From Treponema socranskii subsp. paredis ATCC 35535 (GTDB lineage: Bacteria; Spirochaetota; Spirochaetia; Treponematales; Treponemataceae), in contig KE332515.1 of assembly GCA_000413015.1 (NCBI GenBank), positions 1,204,731-1,268,730 of the forward strand: a stretch of DNA of 64,000 nucleotides. Reading direction: 5' to 3'. The notes under the pieces are model-generated. The model ran no database searches. It was not told where the DNA came from and saw only the letters and a list, made by a program, of their open reading frames with translations. Of the stretch, positions 16,833-25,384 are shown in pieces; position 1 is the first letter of the stretch; every line of letters starts with the position of its first letter. Position numbers and translations under genes: made by a program.

Positions 16833-16861
16833 AGTGTAGCGCATTATTTGATATCTCGCAA
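16833..16861 (-). promoter_or_regulatory. Promoter of the ACT-domain gene, leaderless geometry
   Basis: TTGCGA (16861-16856), 17-base spacer, TACACT (16838-16833), six bases, ATG at 16826. Confidence 0.7.
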
Positions 16862-16869
16862 GGGAGCGC

Positions 16870-17007
16870 AAATCCGAGCAATGCGCGACTTACAACGAGC
16901 GCGTCAGCGTGAAGTTCCCCGCGCGACTTGCAACGAGCGCGGAGCGCGAAGTTCCCCGCGCAGGATTTGCAAGCGTCTCCGATAAAAAATACGCTGAGCG
17001 TTTTTTG
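16870..17007 (-). repeat. Intergenic repeat family B, copy 1 (with internal tandem duplication)
   Basis: About 138 bp directly after the aat stop codon. It matches 42172-42272 along most of its length, including AAATCCGAGCA, CAACGAGCGCG, GAAGTTCCCCG and AGCGTCTCC, and the terminal ACGCT...AGCG with a T-run. Here a unit of about 38-40 bp containing GAAGTTCCCCGCGC is present twice in tandem. Confidence 0.85.
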
Positions 17008-17009
17008 GC

Positions 17010-17756
17010 TCACGGCTTCATCAGAGCGATTTCGGCAAAAACTTTGTGCAAGTCGTCTGAAAGTTTTTGCGGCAAGAGTTCGCTTTCCATGCGTAAAAAC
17101 GCCGTGCGGCTTATATTGCGGCCGCCGTATCGCGCGATGTTTTCCGTATACACTTGCGAATCGATCAAAACGCCGCCGCATCTTTCGAAAGCTTTTACAA
17201 AGAGCATAAACGCGCTTTTGCCCGCGTTCGATTCACGCGTGAACATCGACTCGCCGCAAAACACTTTTCCGATGAGCACTCCGTAAAGTCCGCCCGCAAG
17301 CTCGTCTCCGTGCCACGCTTCGACCGAATGCGCAATACCGCGTTCGTGCAGCGCGCAGTAGATATCGATCATGCGATTTCCTATCCACGTGCCGTCCTGA
17401 CCCGCGCGATGTACGTGCGCGCAATTTTCGATGACGCGGGAAAAGGCAGCATCGAAAGTATACGTATACGGACTGTGTTTTAAAAATTTTACGGCGCTGC
17501 GCGGAAAGCGGATTTCGTTTACGGGAAGCACGAAACGCGGATCGGGACTCCACCACAAAACGGGATCGCCCGAGCTTTCGTCATACCACGGGAAAATTCC
17601 CTGCAAATATGCCGAAAATACGAGATGAGGCGTCAGGGTTTCCGTATAACCGAGCAAGCCGTTTCGCCCTGCATCGCGTACGAAAAAATGCGTATATTCA
17701 AAATCGCTTCCGAAACGTTCGGCGCCGAGTTTTGCCCGCCAATCAACGCTTTCCAT
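17010..17756 (-). CDS. aat: Leucyl/phenylalanyl-tRNA--protein transferase
   Basis: 248 aa. Family motifs are YLQGIFPWYDE (about residues 49-59), VLWWSPDPRFVL, GQDGTWIGNRMIDIYCALHERGIAHSVEAW and the tRNA/peptide-site GGLYGVLIGKVFCGESMF, followed by ARYGGRNI near the C-terminus. It attaches Leu or Phe to proteins with N-terminal Lys or Arg, creating bacterial N-degrons. Its start overlaps the end of clpA by 14 bases and clpS lies just upstream, so the enzyme that makes the degron, its adaptor and its unfoldase are encoded together. Confidence 0.95.
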   Translation of the reverse strand: MESVDWRAKLGAERFGSDFEYTHFFVRDAGRNGLLGYTETLTPHLVFSAYLQGIFPWYDESSGDPVLWWSPDPRFVLPVNEIRFPRSAVKFLKHSPYTYTFDAAFSRVIENCAHVHRAGQDGTWIGNRMIDIYCALHERGIAHSVEAWHGDELAGGLYGVLIGKVFCGESMFTRESNAGKSAFMLFVKAFERCGGVLIDSQVYTENIARYGGRNISRTAFLRMESELLPQKLSDDLHKVFAEIALMKP

Positions 17757-20124
17757 AATCGAAAGTCAATGTTTCCGTGCCGTCGCTTCCGGATGATACG
17801 TCGACACGCACTTCACCGCCCGCGGAAAGTTTTCCGAACAATACTTCGTCGGTGAGCGGAGATGCGATCTTTTCTTCGACGGTGCGCGCCATATTCCGCG
17901 CTCCGAATTCGCGCGAATAGCCTTTTTCCGAAAGATAGGCGATCGCACGCGGGGTCGTTTCGAGTTTGACTTTTTTTTGCGCGAGGCGGGCGGCGAGTTT
18001 TGCGACTTCTTTTTTTGCAATGTCGTCGACGATCTCTTTGCCCAAATGAGAAAACGCGATAACGCCGTCGAGCCGGTTGCGGAATTCCGGCGAAAAAGCT
18101 TTTTCGACCGCTTCGCGAAGAGAATCGTTTTCATCCGCAGCGTCTCCGGCGCCGAAACCGACTTTGCTCTTTTCCATTTCGCGCGCGCCGGCATTGCTCG
18201 TCATGATGATGATGCAGTTTCGAAAATCGGCTTTACGGCCCTGATTGTCGGTAAGAAATCCGTAGTCCATAACTTGGAGCAGCACGTTGTAAATTTTCGG
18301 ATGCGCCTTTTCGATTTCGTCGAAGAGCACGATCGAATGCGGGTTTTTGCGCACGTCTTCGGTAAGCTGCCCGCCCTCTTCATAGCCGACGTAACCCGGC
18401 GCCGAACCGATGAGACGGCTCACCGTATACTCTTCCTGATATTCGCTCATGTCATAGCGCAAGAGCGTTTCGCCGAGCGTACGGGAAAGCGAGCGCGCAA
18501 GCTCCGTTTTGCCGACGCCCGTCGGGCCGACGAACAAAAAACTCGCTTCCGGCCGTTCGGGATTGTTGAATCCCGCGCGCGCCCTTTTTACCGCCTTTGT
18601 CACCGCAGCGACCGCTTCATCCTGTCCGAAGATTTCCGAGCGCATCGTGTCGGCGAGGTCTCGGAGCTTTTCTTTTTCTCCGCTCGTCACCGATTCAAGC
18701 GGCACCCGCGCCATCTTCGCCGTCACCGCTTTGATAACGGAAGTAGACACGACGATTTTTTTCGTAAGCGTATTCGTATGCGCGGCTTCCTGCGTTTGAG
18801 CGGGAGCTTCGCGCATACGGGCGAATCCTCCGTTCGCTTTGATTTTCATGTACGAACCGGCTTCATCGATAATGTCGATCGCTTTGTCGGGAAGCCGCCT
18901 GTCCGGCAGATACTGCACCGATAAATCGACCGCAGCTTTGAGCGCCGTATCGCTGTACGTAACTCCGTGATAACTTTCATACTTTTCGCGGAGTCCTTTT
19001 AAGATAGCCAACGTATCTTCGGGCGAGGGTTCTTTTATATCGATTTTTTGAAAGCGGCGCGCGAGCGCTCTGTCTTTTTCGAAATTTTTCGCATACTCTT
19101 CGTGCGTCGTCGAACCGATGCAGCGGATTTTTCCCGACGACAGCACCGGTTTTAACAAATTCGCCGCATCCATCGTACTGTTGCCGCTCGTACCGGCACA
19201 CATGATCATGTGGATCTCATCGATAAATAAAATCGCGTTCCGCTTTTTCATCAGTTCGTCGGTAATCTTTCTGAGACGGTCTTCAAAATCGCCGCGGAAT
19301 TTCGTTCCGGCGAGCAGGAGTCCCATATCGAGACTGTAGATTGAAAAATTATTAATCGCGTCCGGTACTTTGTTTTGCGCAATCCTGAGTGCAAGTCCGT
19401 TTGCGATCGCCGTTTTGCCCACCCCCGCATCTCCGACGTAAAGCGGATTGTTTTTCGTGCGGCGGCACAAAATCTGAATCGTGCGGTCGATTTCCTCCGT
19501 CCGTCCGATAAGCGAATCGATTTTGCCCTGCTTCGCTTCTTCGGTCAAATCGACACAAAAGCGTTCGAGCGCCGTCTGTTTTGTTCCGCGGGGACTTTCC
19601 TGCCGCACATCCTCGGATGTTTGCAGATCCGGCGTAAATTTTTGCTGCGTATCCGTACCGTCGGAAAAAAATCTGTTTTCATCGGTAAGCTTCGCTTCTC
19701 CGATCGCTTCGATGAGTCGAAGTTTGTCGACGCCGCCCATACGCAGAGAATACGCACAGTAATTGCGCTTTTCTTCCGTCATACTGACGAGCACATCGGT
19801 GATGTCAAGGATTTGCTTGTCGCTCGACGCGCAGTGAAATACGGCGCGGTTCATCACTTCCTGAAAACCCTGCGTTTCCACCGGTTCGGCACTTTGCCCG
19901 TTTCCCTGCACCGCCGACACCGGCACGTTTTTTTTAATGTATTCGTTTACATAATCGCGAATCGTCGCCACGTCCGCGCCGCACGATTCGAGCAGACCGC
20001 GCACCGAATCGAAAGAGAGAGCGGAGCTGAGCAGATGTTCAGGCGTAAAGAATTCGTGACGGGCGTATTTCGCATCGGAAAACGAAACCGACAATATCTT
20101 TCGAAGCTGCGGACTTATTTCCAT
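17743..20124 (-). CDS. clpA: ATP-dependent Clp protease unfoldase ClpA
   Basis: 793 aa from the ATG at 20124 (MEISPQLRKIL). Clp_N domain with HEFFTPEHLLSSAL, then two AAA+ modules: Walker A GDAGVGKT near residue 230 with Walker B LFIDEIHMI, and GPTGVGKT near 533 with IVLFDEIEKAHP. There is no long middle coiled coil, so it is ClpA and not ClpB/ClpC. It feeds unfolded substrates to ClpP. An ATG at 20208 would add a 28-residue arm unlike the family; the choice is not certain, because a promoter lies about 105 bases upstream of 20124. aat overlaps its end. Confidence 0.93.
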   Translation of the reverse strand: MEISPQLRKILSVSFSDAKYARHEFFTPEHLLSSALSFDSVRGLLESCGADVATIRDYVNEYIKKNVPVSAVQGNGQSAEPVETQGFQEVMNRAVFHCASSDKQILDITDVLVSMTEEKRNYCAYSLRMGGVDKLRLIEAIGEAKLTDENRFFSDGTDTQQKFTPDLQTSEDVRQESPRGTKQTALERFCVDLTEEAKQGKIDSLIGRTEEIDRTIQILCRRTKNNPLYVGDAGVGKTAIANGLALRIAQNKVPDAINNFSIYSLDMGLLLAGTKFRGDFEDRLRKITDELMKKRNAILFIDEIHMIMCAGTSGNSTMDAANLLKPVLSSGKIRCIGSTTHEEYAKNFEKDRALARRFQKIDIKEPSPEDTLAILKGLREKYESYHGVTYSDTALKAAVDLSVQYLPDRRLPDKAIDIIDEAGSYMKIKANGGFARMREAPAQTQEAAHTNTLTKKIVVSTSVIKAVTAKMARVPLESVTSGEKEKLRDLADTMRSEIFGQDEAVAAVTKAVKRARAGFNNPERPEASFLFVGPTGVGKTELARSLSRTLGETLLRYDMSEYQEEYTVSRLIGSAPGYVGYEEGGQLTEDVRKNPHSIVLFDEIEKAHPKIYNVLLQVMDYGFLTDNQGRKADFRNCIIIMTSNAGAREMEKSKVGFGAGDAADENDSLREAVEKAFSPEFRNRLDGVIAFSHLGKEIVDDIAKKEVAKLAARLAQKKVKLETTPRAIAYLSEKGYSREFGARNMARTVEEKIASPLTDEVLFGKLSAGGEVRVDVSSGSDGTETLTFDYGKR

Positions 20125-20433
20125 AAATTTTCCACTTCCCGCCCGCCGCATCGCGCGGCGGATCTTAAGCGTGAAATTACATTCGTATGCAATCTCGCGC
20201 TCTTCCATGTGTCAATCGAATGTCGAACTTCGAAAAAAAATAAACGATACGGGGCAAAGTTACAATCGTATGCCGTTCGCTTAAGCGGTACGCTTACATA
20301 ATTATAGAATCAAAAAGCTCAAGCGCGGCTGTGCAAAAATATTTTGCAACCCGCACGTATTTTAATTTTCCGAAGCCGTCATACAATCTCTTGGGCGACT
20401 TCAAAAACCGGACCGAGTTTCAGGGACTTTCTT
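20125..20433. other. Spacer between clpS and clpA with a clpA promoter
   Basis: 309 bases without a gene. On the minus strand TTGTAA (20265-20260), 17-base spacer and TATTTT (20242-20237) make a usable promoter for clpA. AT-rich sequence near 20290-20390 shows no strong hairpin. I see no RNA gene in it. Confidence 0.5.
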
Positions 20434-20754
20434 TTATACTTCCTGCACTTCAACTTTGAGCGGAAACCCCTGTTCCCGTGCACGGCGCACCGCGAGCGCA
20501 GCCCGCGTCGCAGCTATATCGAACGCATACACTCCGACGATTGCGGAACCCGTTTTGTGAACGGATTCCATGATGACGCACGCGTCCTCTTCTGATTTAT
20601 AAAAAACGGACATGAGCACGTCGACGACAAAATCTTTCGTCGTATAGTCGTCGTTAAAAAAAATGACGCGACCGTTCGGCGGAACATCGTAATCGACGGC
20701 ATCGACCGCTTCGATCGAAAACTCGCCGCTTCCGAATGTGTCGCTGTCAGTCAT
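20434..20754 (-). CDS. clpS: ClpS adaptor protein
   Basis: 106 aa from the ATG at 20754. The core VIFFNDDYTTKDFVVDVLMSVFYKSEEDACVIMESVHKTG contains the NDD-YT signature that lines the N-degron pocket and the helix that contacts ClpA. It hands proteins with N-terminal Leu, Phe, Trp or Tyr to ClpAP. The first 25 residues form the flexible extension used in delivery. A much longer upstream reading frame exists but crosses the promoter and is not ClpS-like. The -10 ends six bases before the ATG. Confidence 0.93.
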   Translation of the reverse strand: MTDSDTFGSGEFSIEAVDAVDYDVPPNGRVIFFNDDYTTKDFVVDVLMSVFYKSEEDACVIMESVHKTGSAIVGVYAFDIAATRAALAVRRAREQGFPLKVEVQEV

Positions 20755-20760
20755 GCTTAT

Positions 20761-20789
20761 AATATACAGAATTTTTATAATTATTCCAA
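20761..20789 (-). promoter_or_regulatory. Promoter of clpS, leaderless geometry
   Basis: TTGGAA (20789-20784), 17-base spacer, TATATT (20766-20761), six bases, ATG at 20754. No ribosome site. Confidence 0.65.
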
Positions 20790-20951
20790 TAGCATTAAAA
20801 ACTTTAAAAAATCGATAAAATAAAAAAAAGCGAAAACCGTATTTCCGAAAACCGAGCGCTACCGCAAAAACCGGTCGCATTTCCGGCGGCGGTACTGAGT
20901 TTGAAACGGTAAAAGATCGGAAGTTCGACGATACAAATACACAAAAATCGC

Positions 20952-20980
20952 TTGAGGCGAGGCGCACCTTTTATTATACT
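20952..20980 (+). promoter_or_regulatory. Promoter of the rhomboid gene, leaderless geometry
   Basis: TTGAGG (20952-20957), 17-base spacer, TATACT (20975-20980), six bases, ATG at 20987. Confidence 0.65.
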
Positions 20981-20986
20981 GTCGCC

Positions 20987-21751
20987 ATGCAGAAAAATAC
21001 CGAAGCACGATCGAAAATCCGCGTAACCTACAATGCGCCCGTTACGCTTACCTTTGCCGTCATCTGTACCCTAATCATGCTCCTCGATACCTATGTGTTC
21101 GACCGGCACCTTGCGGCGGCGCTCTTTATCATACCGGGCGGAAAATACAGCAGCCATCCGTTCGACTGGAAAGCACCGCTCGATTATTTTCGTCTCTTTT
21201 CGCACGTGTTCGGACACGCCGATTGGCAGCACCTCATTGCGAATATGTCGCTCGTTTTGCTGCTCGGACCGATCATCGAAAGCCGCTACGGATCGCGTGT
21301 CCTCGCGCTCGTCATAACGATAACCGCGCTTGTCACAGGCGTCATCAACGCGTGTTTGATCACGCATCCGGAAATGGGCGCAAGCGACGTTGTATTTATG
21401 ATGATCATGCTTGCGTCGTTCACATCGTTTGCAAAAAACGAAATACCGCTGTCTTTTATACTCGTGTTTATTTTATATATCGGCGGGCAGTTTTTTAATT
21501 TCGGCACGCTGCAGCATAACGGTATTTCGGTCGCCGCTCACATAGCCGGAGGATTGTGCGGAAGTCTCTTCGCATTTTTGCTCACGCCGCAAAATTTTCC
21601 GGCAGGCGCGCAGGATGAAAATTCCGCAAAGCAAAACGCTTCGGCAAGATCGCAAAACGCTGCTTCCCAGCCGGCCGGCGAACGCGATGTAAAAATCGGT
21701 GGGAAAAAATCGGCGTCAAAAAAACATACGAAGGGCGAAAAAAAACGATAG
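20987..21751 (+). CDS. Rhomboid-family intramembrane serine protease
   Basis: 254 aa. Six hydrophobic segments. Rhomboid landmarks are HADWQHLIANMSLVLLLG (the H-x-x-x-N region of span 2), the catalytic serine in MGASDVVFMMIML (GxSx, here GASD instead of the common GASG) and the catalytic histidine in VAAHIAGGLCG. The last 50 residues are a hydrophilic, Lys/Ala/Ser-rich cytoplasmic tail. These enzymes cut single-pass membrane proteins within the bilayer. Divergent from clpS, with both promoters in the 232-bp gap; the tandem placement with Clp components may be chance. Confidence 0.85.
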   Translation: MQKNTEARSKIRVTYNAPVTLTFAVICTLIMLLDTYVFDRHLAAALFIIPGGKYSSHPFDWKAPLDYFRLFSHVFGHADWQHLIANMSLVLLLGPIIESRYGSRVLALVITITALVTGVINACLITHPEMGASDVVFMMIMLASFTSFAKNEIPLSFILVFILYIGGQFFNFGTLQHNGISVAAHIAGGLCGSLFAFLLTPQNFPAGAQDENSAKQNASARSQNAASQPAGERDVKIGGKKSASKKHTKGEKKR

Positions 21752-21929
21752 AGCGCCTCTAAAAATTGCAGTCTGTAGAGGTGACTTCGAAAACGATTTT
21801 TATTCGACGGCGCTGAAAATCGGACGGGGCGTTGCGGGGTGTCCCCGCAGAGGGGGCAGCGAACGGCCGTATGAACGGAGCAAGGGGAAAACGACAGTTT
21901 TACACTTGCGGAGCGAAAAGGACGGGAGC

Positions 21930-21967
21930 GAGGGGGAGACTTCCCCCTCTTAATAATTTTTTTGCAA
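21930..21967 (+). terminator. Terminator after the rhomboid gene (repeat family D)
   Basis: GAGGGGGA / TCCCCCTC stem with loop GACT, then TTAATAATTTTTTT. Its core GGAGCGAGGGGGAGAC also appears after tex at 32356. The 150 bases before it also hold a GCGGGG/CCCCGC hairpin. Confidence 0.8.
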
Positions 21968-21976
21968 AAAAACCGC

Positions 21977-23155
21977 TCACCCTGCGATCGCGCGCACGTG
22001 CGTGACGTTTTCCATTGCTGAAAGTTTTGCAAGCGTATCGTCGCTCACATTGCCTTCGATGTCGATAATATTATAGGCGATGTTGCCGCTGTTTTGGTTT
22101 ATCATACCCGCGATGTTGAGTTCGGCTTCACCCAAAATCGTGGAAAACTTCGACACCATACCCGGAATATTTTTGTTCGAAATGCAAAGTCGCGTACCGC
22201 CGGAGGGGATTTCGTTTTCGGTGACGACTTTCGGAAAGTTGACCGAATTGGCGATAGTACCGCGTTCGAGAAATTCGCGGAGCTCTGCGACGGCCATGAC
22301 GGCGCAGTTTTCTTCGGCTTCGGGCGTCGATGCGCCGAGGTGCGGAAAACAGACGACTTTCGGATTTGCAAGCAGTTCTTCCGCCGCAAAATCGGTGACG
22401 AACATGGAAACCTTTCCGTTCGCAATCGCCTGAAGCATGTCGGCGTTATTGACAAGTCCTCCGCGTGCAAAGTTTACGATGCGCACGCCGGTTTTCATCG
22501 CGTTCAATCTGTCGGCGTTGATAAAGCCTTTCGTGTCGTTTGTCTGCGGCATGTGGAGCGTGATGTAGTCCGATTTTGAAAGCAGCGTATCGAGGGTTTC
22601 CGCCTGTTTGATGTGCGTATCGAGCTGCCATGCGTTTTTGACGGAGATAAAGGGATCGTAGCCCGCGACGGTCATGCCCAAACCGACGGCCGCGTTTGCG
22701 ACGAGGGCTCCGACGGCGCCGAGACCGATGACGCCGAGCGTTTTACCCTGCAGTTCGGGTCCGACGAATTGGGATTTGCCTTTTTCCGCAAGGTCGGGGA
22801 TCGCATCTCCTTTGCCCGCAAGACTTTTTACCCACTCGGCGGCGGCGATCGCGGGGCGGTTTGCGATGAGCATACCGAGTATGACGAGCTCTTTTACCGC
22901 GTTCGCGTTTGCACCGGGCGTATTGAACACGACGATGCCCCGCTCGGTCAACTCCTGCACGGGAATATTGTTGACGCCCGCTCCCGCACGCGCGACGGCT
23001 TTTACCGTATCGGGGATCGTCATACCGTGCATGTCTTGAGAGCGCACGAGGATAGCGTCGGGATCGTTGATCGAAGATGCGATTTCGTAATCGTCGCGGG
23101 GAAATCGTTCAAGCCCCGCAGAAGATATTTTGTTGAGCGTTTGAATTTTAAACAT
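21977..23155 (-). CDS. serA: D-3-phosphoglycerate dehydrogenase
   Basis: 392 aa from the ATG at 23155, behind GAGAGG. NAD-binding Rossmann motif GVIGLGAVGALVAN (about residues 140-153), the catalytic Arg/Glu/His set of D-2-hydroxyacid dehydrogenases (ARGGLVNNADML, then CFPHLGASTPEAEENC with the His), and a C-terminal ACT domain (IPGMVSKFSTILGEAELNIAGM) that normally senses serine. It oxidises 3-phosphoglycerate, the first step of serine synthesis. It lies 90 bases after serC on the same strand, which supplies the next step. Confidence 0.95.
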   Translation of the reverse strand: MFKIQTLNKISSAGLERFPRDDYEIASSINDPDAILVRSQDMHGMTIPDTVKAVARAGAGVNNIPVQELTERGIVVFNTPGANANAVKELVILGMLIANRPAIAAAEWVKSLAGKGDAIPDLAEKGKSQFVGPELQGKTLGVIGLGAVGALVANAAVGLGMTVAGYDPFISVKNAWQLDTHIKQAETLDTLLSKSDYITLHMPQTNDTKGFINADRLNAMKTGVRIVNFARGGLVNNADMLQAIANGKVSMFVTDFAAEELLANPKVVCFPHLGASTPEAEENCAVMAVAELREFLERGTIANSVNFPKVVTENEIPSGGTRLCISNKNIPGMVSKFSTILGEAELNIAGMINQNSGNIAYNIIDIEGNVSDDTLAKLSAMENVTHVRAIAG

Positions 23156-23188
23156 ATTGCCTCTCAATTTTAATAATTATTAATACGG

Positions 23189-23250
23189 ATGCCGCGTTTC
23201 GAAAGCTGCATCAAAACGATATGCTTTCGGCGGGCATTCGTCCGCTTAAA
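23189..23250. repeat. Intergenic repeat family C, partial copy 3
   Basis: About 60 bp between serC and serA, similar to 36332-36395: ATGCCG.GTT..GAAAGC, a variable middle, then TATGCTTTCGGC and CGTC.GCTTA. GAAAGC and GCTTTC form a short hairpin. Confidence 0.7.
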
Positions 23251-24343
23251 AATTTTCAGCGGCAAACTTATCCATAAATTCGATAAGACGTTCGACGCCT
23301 TCGATCGGCATGGCGTTATATATGGACGCGCGCATACCGCCGACGGTACGGTGCCCTGCAAGGTTTACGAGTCCCGCTTTCGCCGCTTCGGCTGTGAATT
23401 TTTTGTTGATCGCATCGGCCTTGTCGGCGTCCGTTTCCTTTGTCAAAAACGGCACGTTCATGATCGAACGGCTGTCTTTGTCGGCGGTTGCACGGTAGAC
23501 GGCGCTCGAATCGAGGTAGCCGTACAGGCGCTCGGCCTTTGCATAATTGCGCGCTTTCATGCCTTCCGCTCCGCCGTTTTTTTCTATCCAATGAAGCACT
23601 TTTCCGAGGACGTAGATCGCATAACACGGCGGCGTATTGTACAGAGAATCTTCGTCGGTGTGCGTTTTATACGTGAGCATCGTCGGCGTACCTTTTTGCG
23701 GAGTGTCGGTGATGAGGTCGTCTCTGATAATAGCGAGCGTAACGCCCGCAGGTCCGAGATTTTTTTGCGCGCCTGCGAAGACGAGACCGAAAGCGCTCAC
23801 ATCGAGCGGCTCGGACAGGATGCACGAAGAGATATCGGCAACGAGCGGGATATCGCCCGTATCGGGAATATAATTCCAGTGCGTGCCCTTGATCGTGTTG
23901 TTGAGACAGATATACGCGTAATCGTAATCGCCCGTGATTTTATCGATTTTCGGAATATAGCAAAAATTGCGGTCTTTCGACGACGCGGCGATATCGACGG
24001 AAACGTATTTTTTCGCTTCTTTGATCGCTTTACCCGACCACACGCCGGTATCGACGTAGACGGCTTTGCCTGTGCGTATGCCGAGGTTTTGCGGCACCAT
24101 TGCAAACTGAGTCGAACCGCCGCCCTGCAAAAACACGATTTTGTAGTTGTCGGGCACGCGCATGAGTTTCCGCACCATAGCTTCCGCGTCCTCAATGATC
24201 GGCTTAAATGCCGACGAACGATGGCTCATCTCCATAACCGACTGACCCGTGCCTTTGTAATCGAGCATTTCGTCGGCACACTCTTTCAACACTTCTTCCG
24301 GCAGACACGATGGTCCCGCCGAAAAATTGTACACACGTCCCAT
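23246..24343 (-). CDS. serC: Phosphoserine aminotransferase
   Basis: 365 aa, class V aminotransferase. N-terminal VYNFSAGPSCLPEEVL, FLQGGGSTQFAMVP and the PLP-binding lysine in FAGAQKNLGPAG (about residue 192) are diagnostic of SerC. It converts 3-phosphohydroxypyruvate and glutamate to phosphoserine. AGGAGC precedes the ATG. It ends with FAAENF and is followed by serA, so the operon runs serC-serA; a serB-type phosphatase is not seen in the window. The AT-rich island gene upstream ends only eight bases from its start. Confidence 0.95.
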   Translation of the reverse strand: MGRVYNFSAGPSCLPEEVLKECADEMLDYKGTGQSVMEMSHRSSAFKPIIEDAEAMVRKLMRVPDNYKIVFLQGGGSTQFAMVPQNLGIRTGKAVYVDTGVWSGKAIKEAKKYVSVDIAASSKDRNFCYIPKIDKITGDYDYAYICLNNTIKGTHWNYIPDTGDIPLVADISSCILSEPLDVSAFGLVFAGAQKNLGPAGVTLAIIRDDLITDTPQKGTPTMLTYKTHTDEDSLYNTPPCYAIYVLGKVLHWIEKNGGAEGMKARNYAKAERLYGYLDSSAVYRATADKDSRSIMNVPFLTKETDADKADAINKKFTAEAAKAGLVNLAGHRTVGGMRASIYNAMPIEGVERLIEFMDKFAAENF

Positions 24344-24351
24344 AGTTGCTC

Positions 24352-25293
24352 CTATATTTTCGATAATTTTCGTACTAATTCATCGGGAAGTTTTATCATT
24401 CCTTTTGATGGTTCATGGATAACTTTGTAAAATTGTCTACCGTCAAACCAATATATCGTATCCGTAATGCTTCCCGGACCTTGTTGATACATATAATTTA
24501 CCAATCCGATCATTTGCACGATATCATTATTCAAAGTTTCTTTATTAATATTCTTTAGAACTATGCCATATCTGTTCGGAACAGCTACAAAAGCACCGTA
24601 TTCGGGAAGAGACTTGTATTTTTTATTTAAATCGTAAATGGAAGAAGTAACAAAGATGTTTGTATCGGAAAACATTATAGAAACCGAAAAAGTATCCGAT
24701 ATTTTATATGCTTCAAATTCTTCAGTATTGTTTTTAAGCGTATTTTCTTTTGCAATTTTTAAGATTTCTTTTTCACCGATTGACCATTTTTTTATGTATT
24801 CATTTGATAAAGCTTTTACTGCACTGGGAAAATCTATAACCACAACACCGATATAGTCATCCGTCGAACAATCCGTTATTGAAGATTGTGAAATTTGTTT
24901 TTTATAATCAATCGGATACAGGCGAATTCTCAGATATTCTTTAGCCGTTTCTATTTTTTCCAATTTAGGAATAATTTCTTTTTCTTCCGCTCTTCCTTTT
25001 TTGATTTGAGAAAAATAATCTTTAATTATACTTTTCCATTGTGATTTATCATTTTGTACACAGACACTATATAAATTTGTCAATCCGACTTCCGTACCGA
25101 CATCAAAATAATCGTTTTTTTCTTTGATAATAAAATACTGTTCATTGAAGTGTTCTTCATAATTTTGTATACGGATTTCTTTTAATTCTTTTTTGACAAT
25201 ATTTACAAAAATAGTATAATCTTCAGCAGATTGAGCAGCTATTGAAAACAAAACAAATAAACACAATATCGCTATCGATAATCTTTTTTTCAT
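24352..25293 (-). CDS. Exported protein, possibly DUF1444-like
   Basis: 313 aa from the ATG at 25293, behind GGGAG; signal sequence MKKRLSIAILCLFVLFSIAA. The mature part has the order VGLTNLYSVC, VVVIDFPSAVKALS, a helix with EKEILKIAKENTLKN, then GAFVAVPNRYGIVL. This resembles the DUF1444/YtpQ layout, but the match is by eye and weak. AT-rich codon use differs sharply from the flanking serC and rex. First of the island genes from the serC side, ending eight bases before serC, with which it could be co-transcribed. Confidence 0.6.
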   Translation of the reverse strand: MKKRLSIAILCLFVLFSIAAQSAEDYTIFVNIVKKELKEIRIQNYEEHFNEQYFIIKEKNDYFDVGTEVGLTNLYSVCVQNDKSQWKSIIKDYFSQIKKGRAEEKEIIPKLEKIETAKEYLRIRLYPIDYKKQISQSSITDCSTDDYIGVVVIDFPSAVKALSNEYIKKWSIGEKEILKIAKENTLKNNTEEFEAYKISDTFSVSIMFSDTNIFVTSSIYDLNKKYKSLPEYGAFVAVPNRYGIVLKNINKETLNNDIVQMIGLVNYMYQQGPGSITDTIYWFDGRQFYKVIHEPSKGMIKLPDELVRKLSKI

Positions 25294-25384
25294 TTTTACT
25301 CCCGTACCCGAAACACCGGGCATCCATATCATTGTTTTAAACCGCAAGTTGTCTCAACAACCTATGTTATGATTTTTTCCGGTT

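Noticed and set aside
17977-18924. Long plus-strand frame (315 codons) opposite clpA
   Set aside because: Lies wholly antisense to an unmistakable clpA; composition is typical of the codon-biased opposite strand and it resembles no family.
20755-20967. 71-residue N-terminal extension of ClpS
   Set aside because: The frame runs through the clpS promoter and has no ClpS-like sequence; the ATG at 20754 fits the family.
23189-24430. Long plus-strand frame (413 codons) opposite serC
   Set aside because: Fully antisense to serC, rich in Arg/Phe/His as expected for a shadow frame; no start signal.
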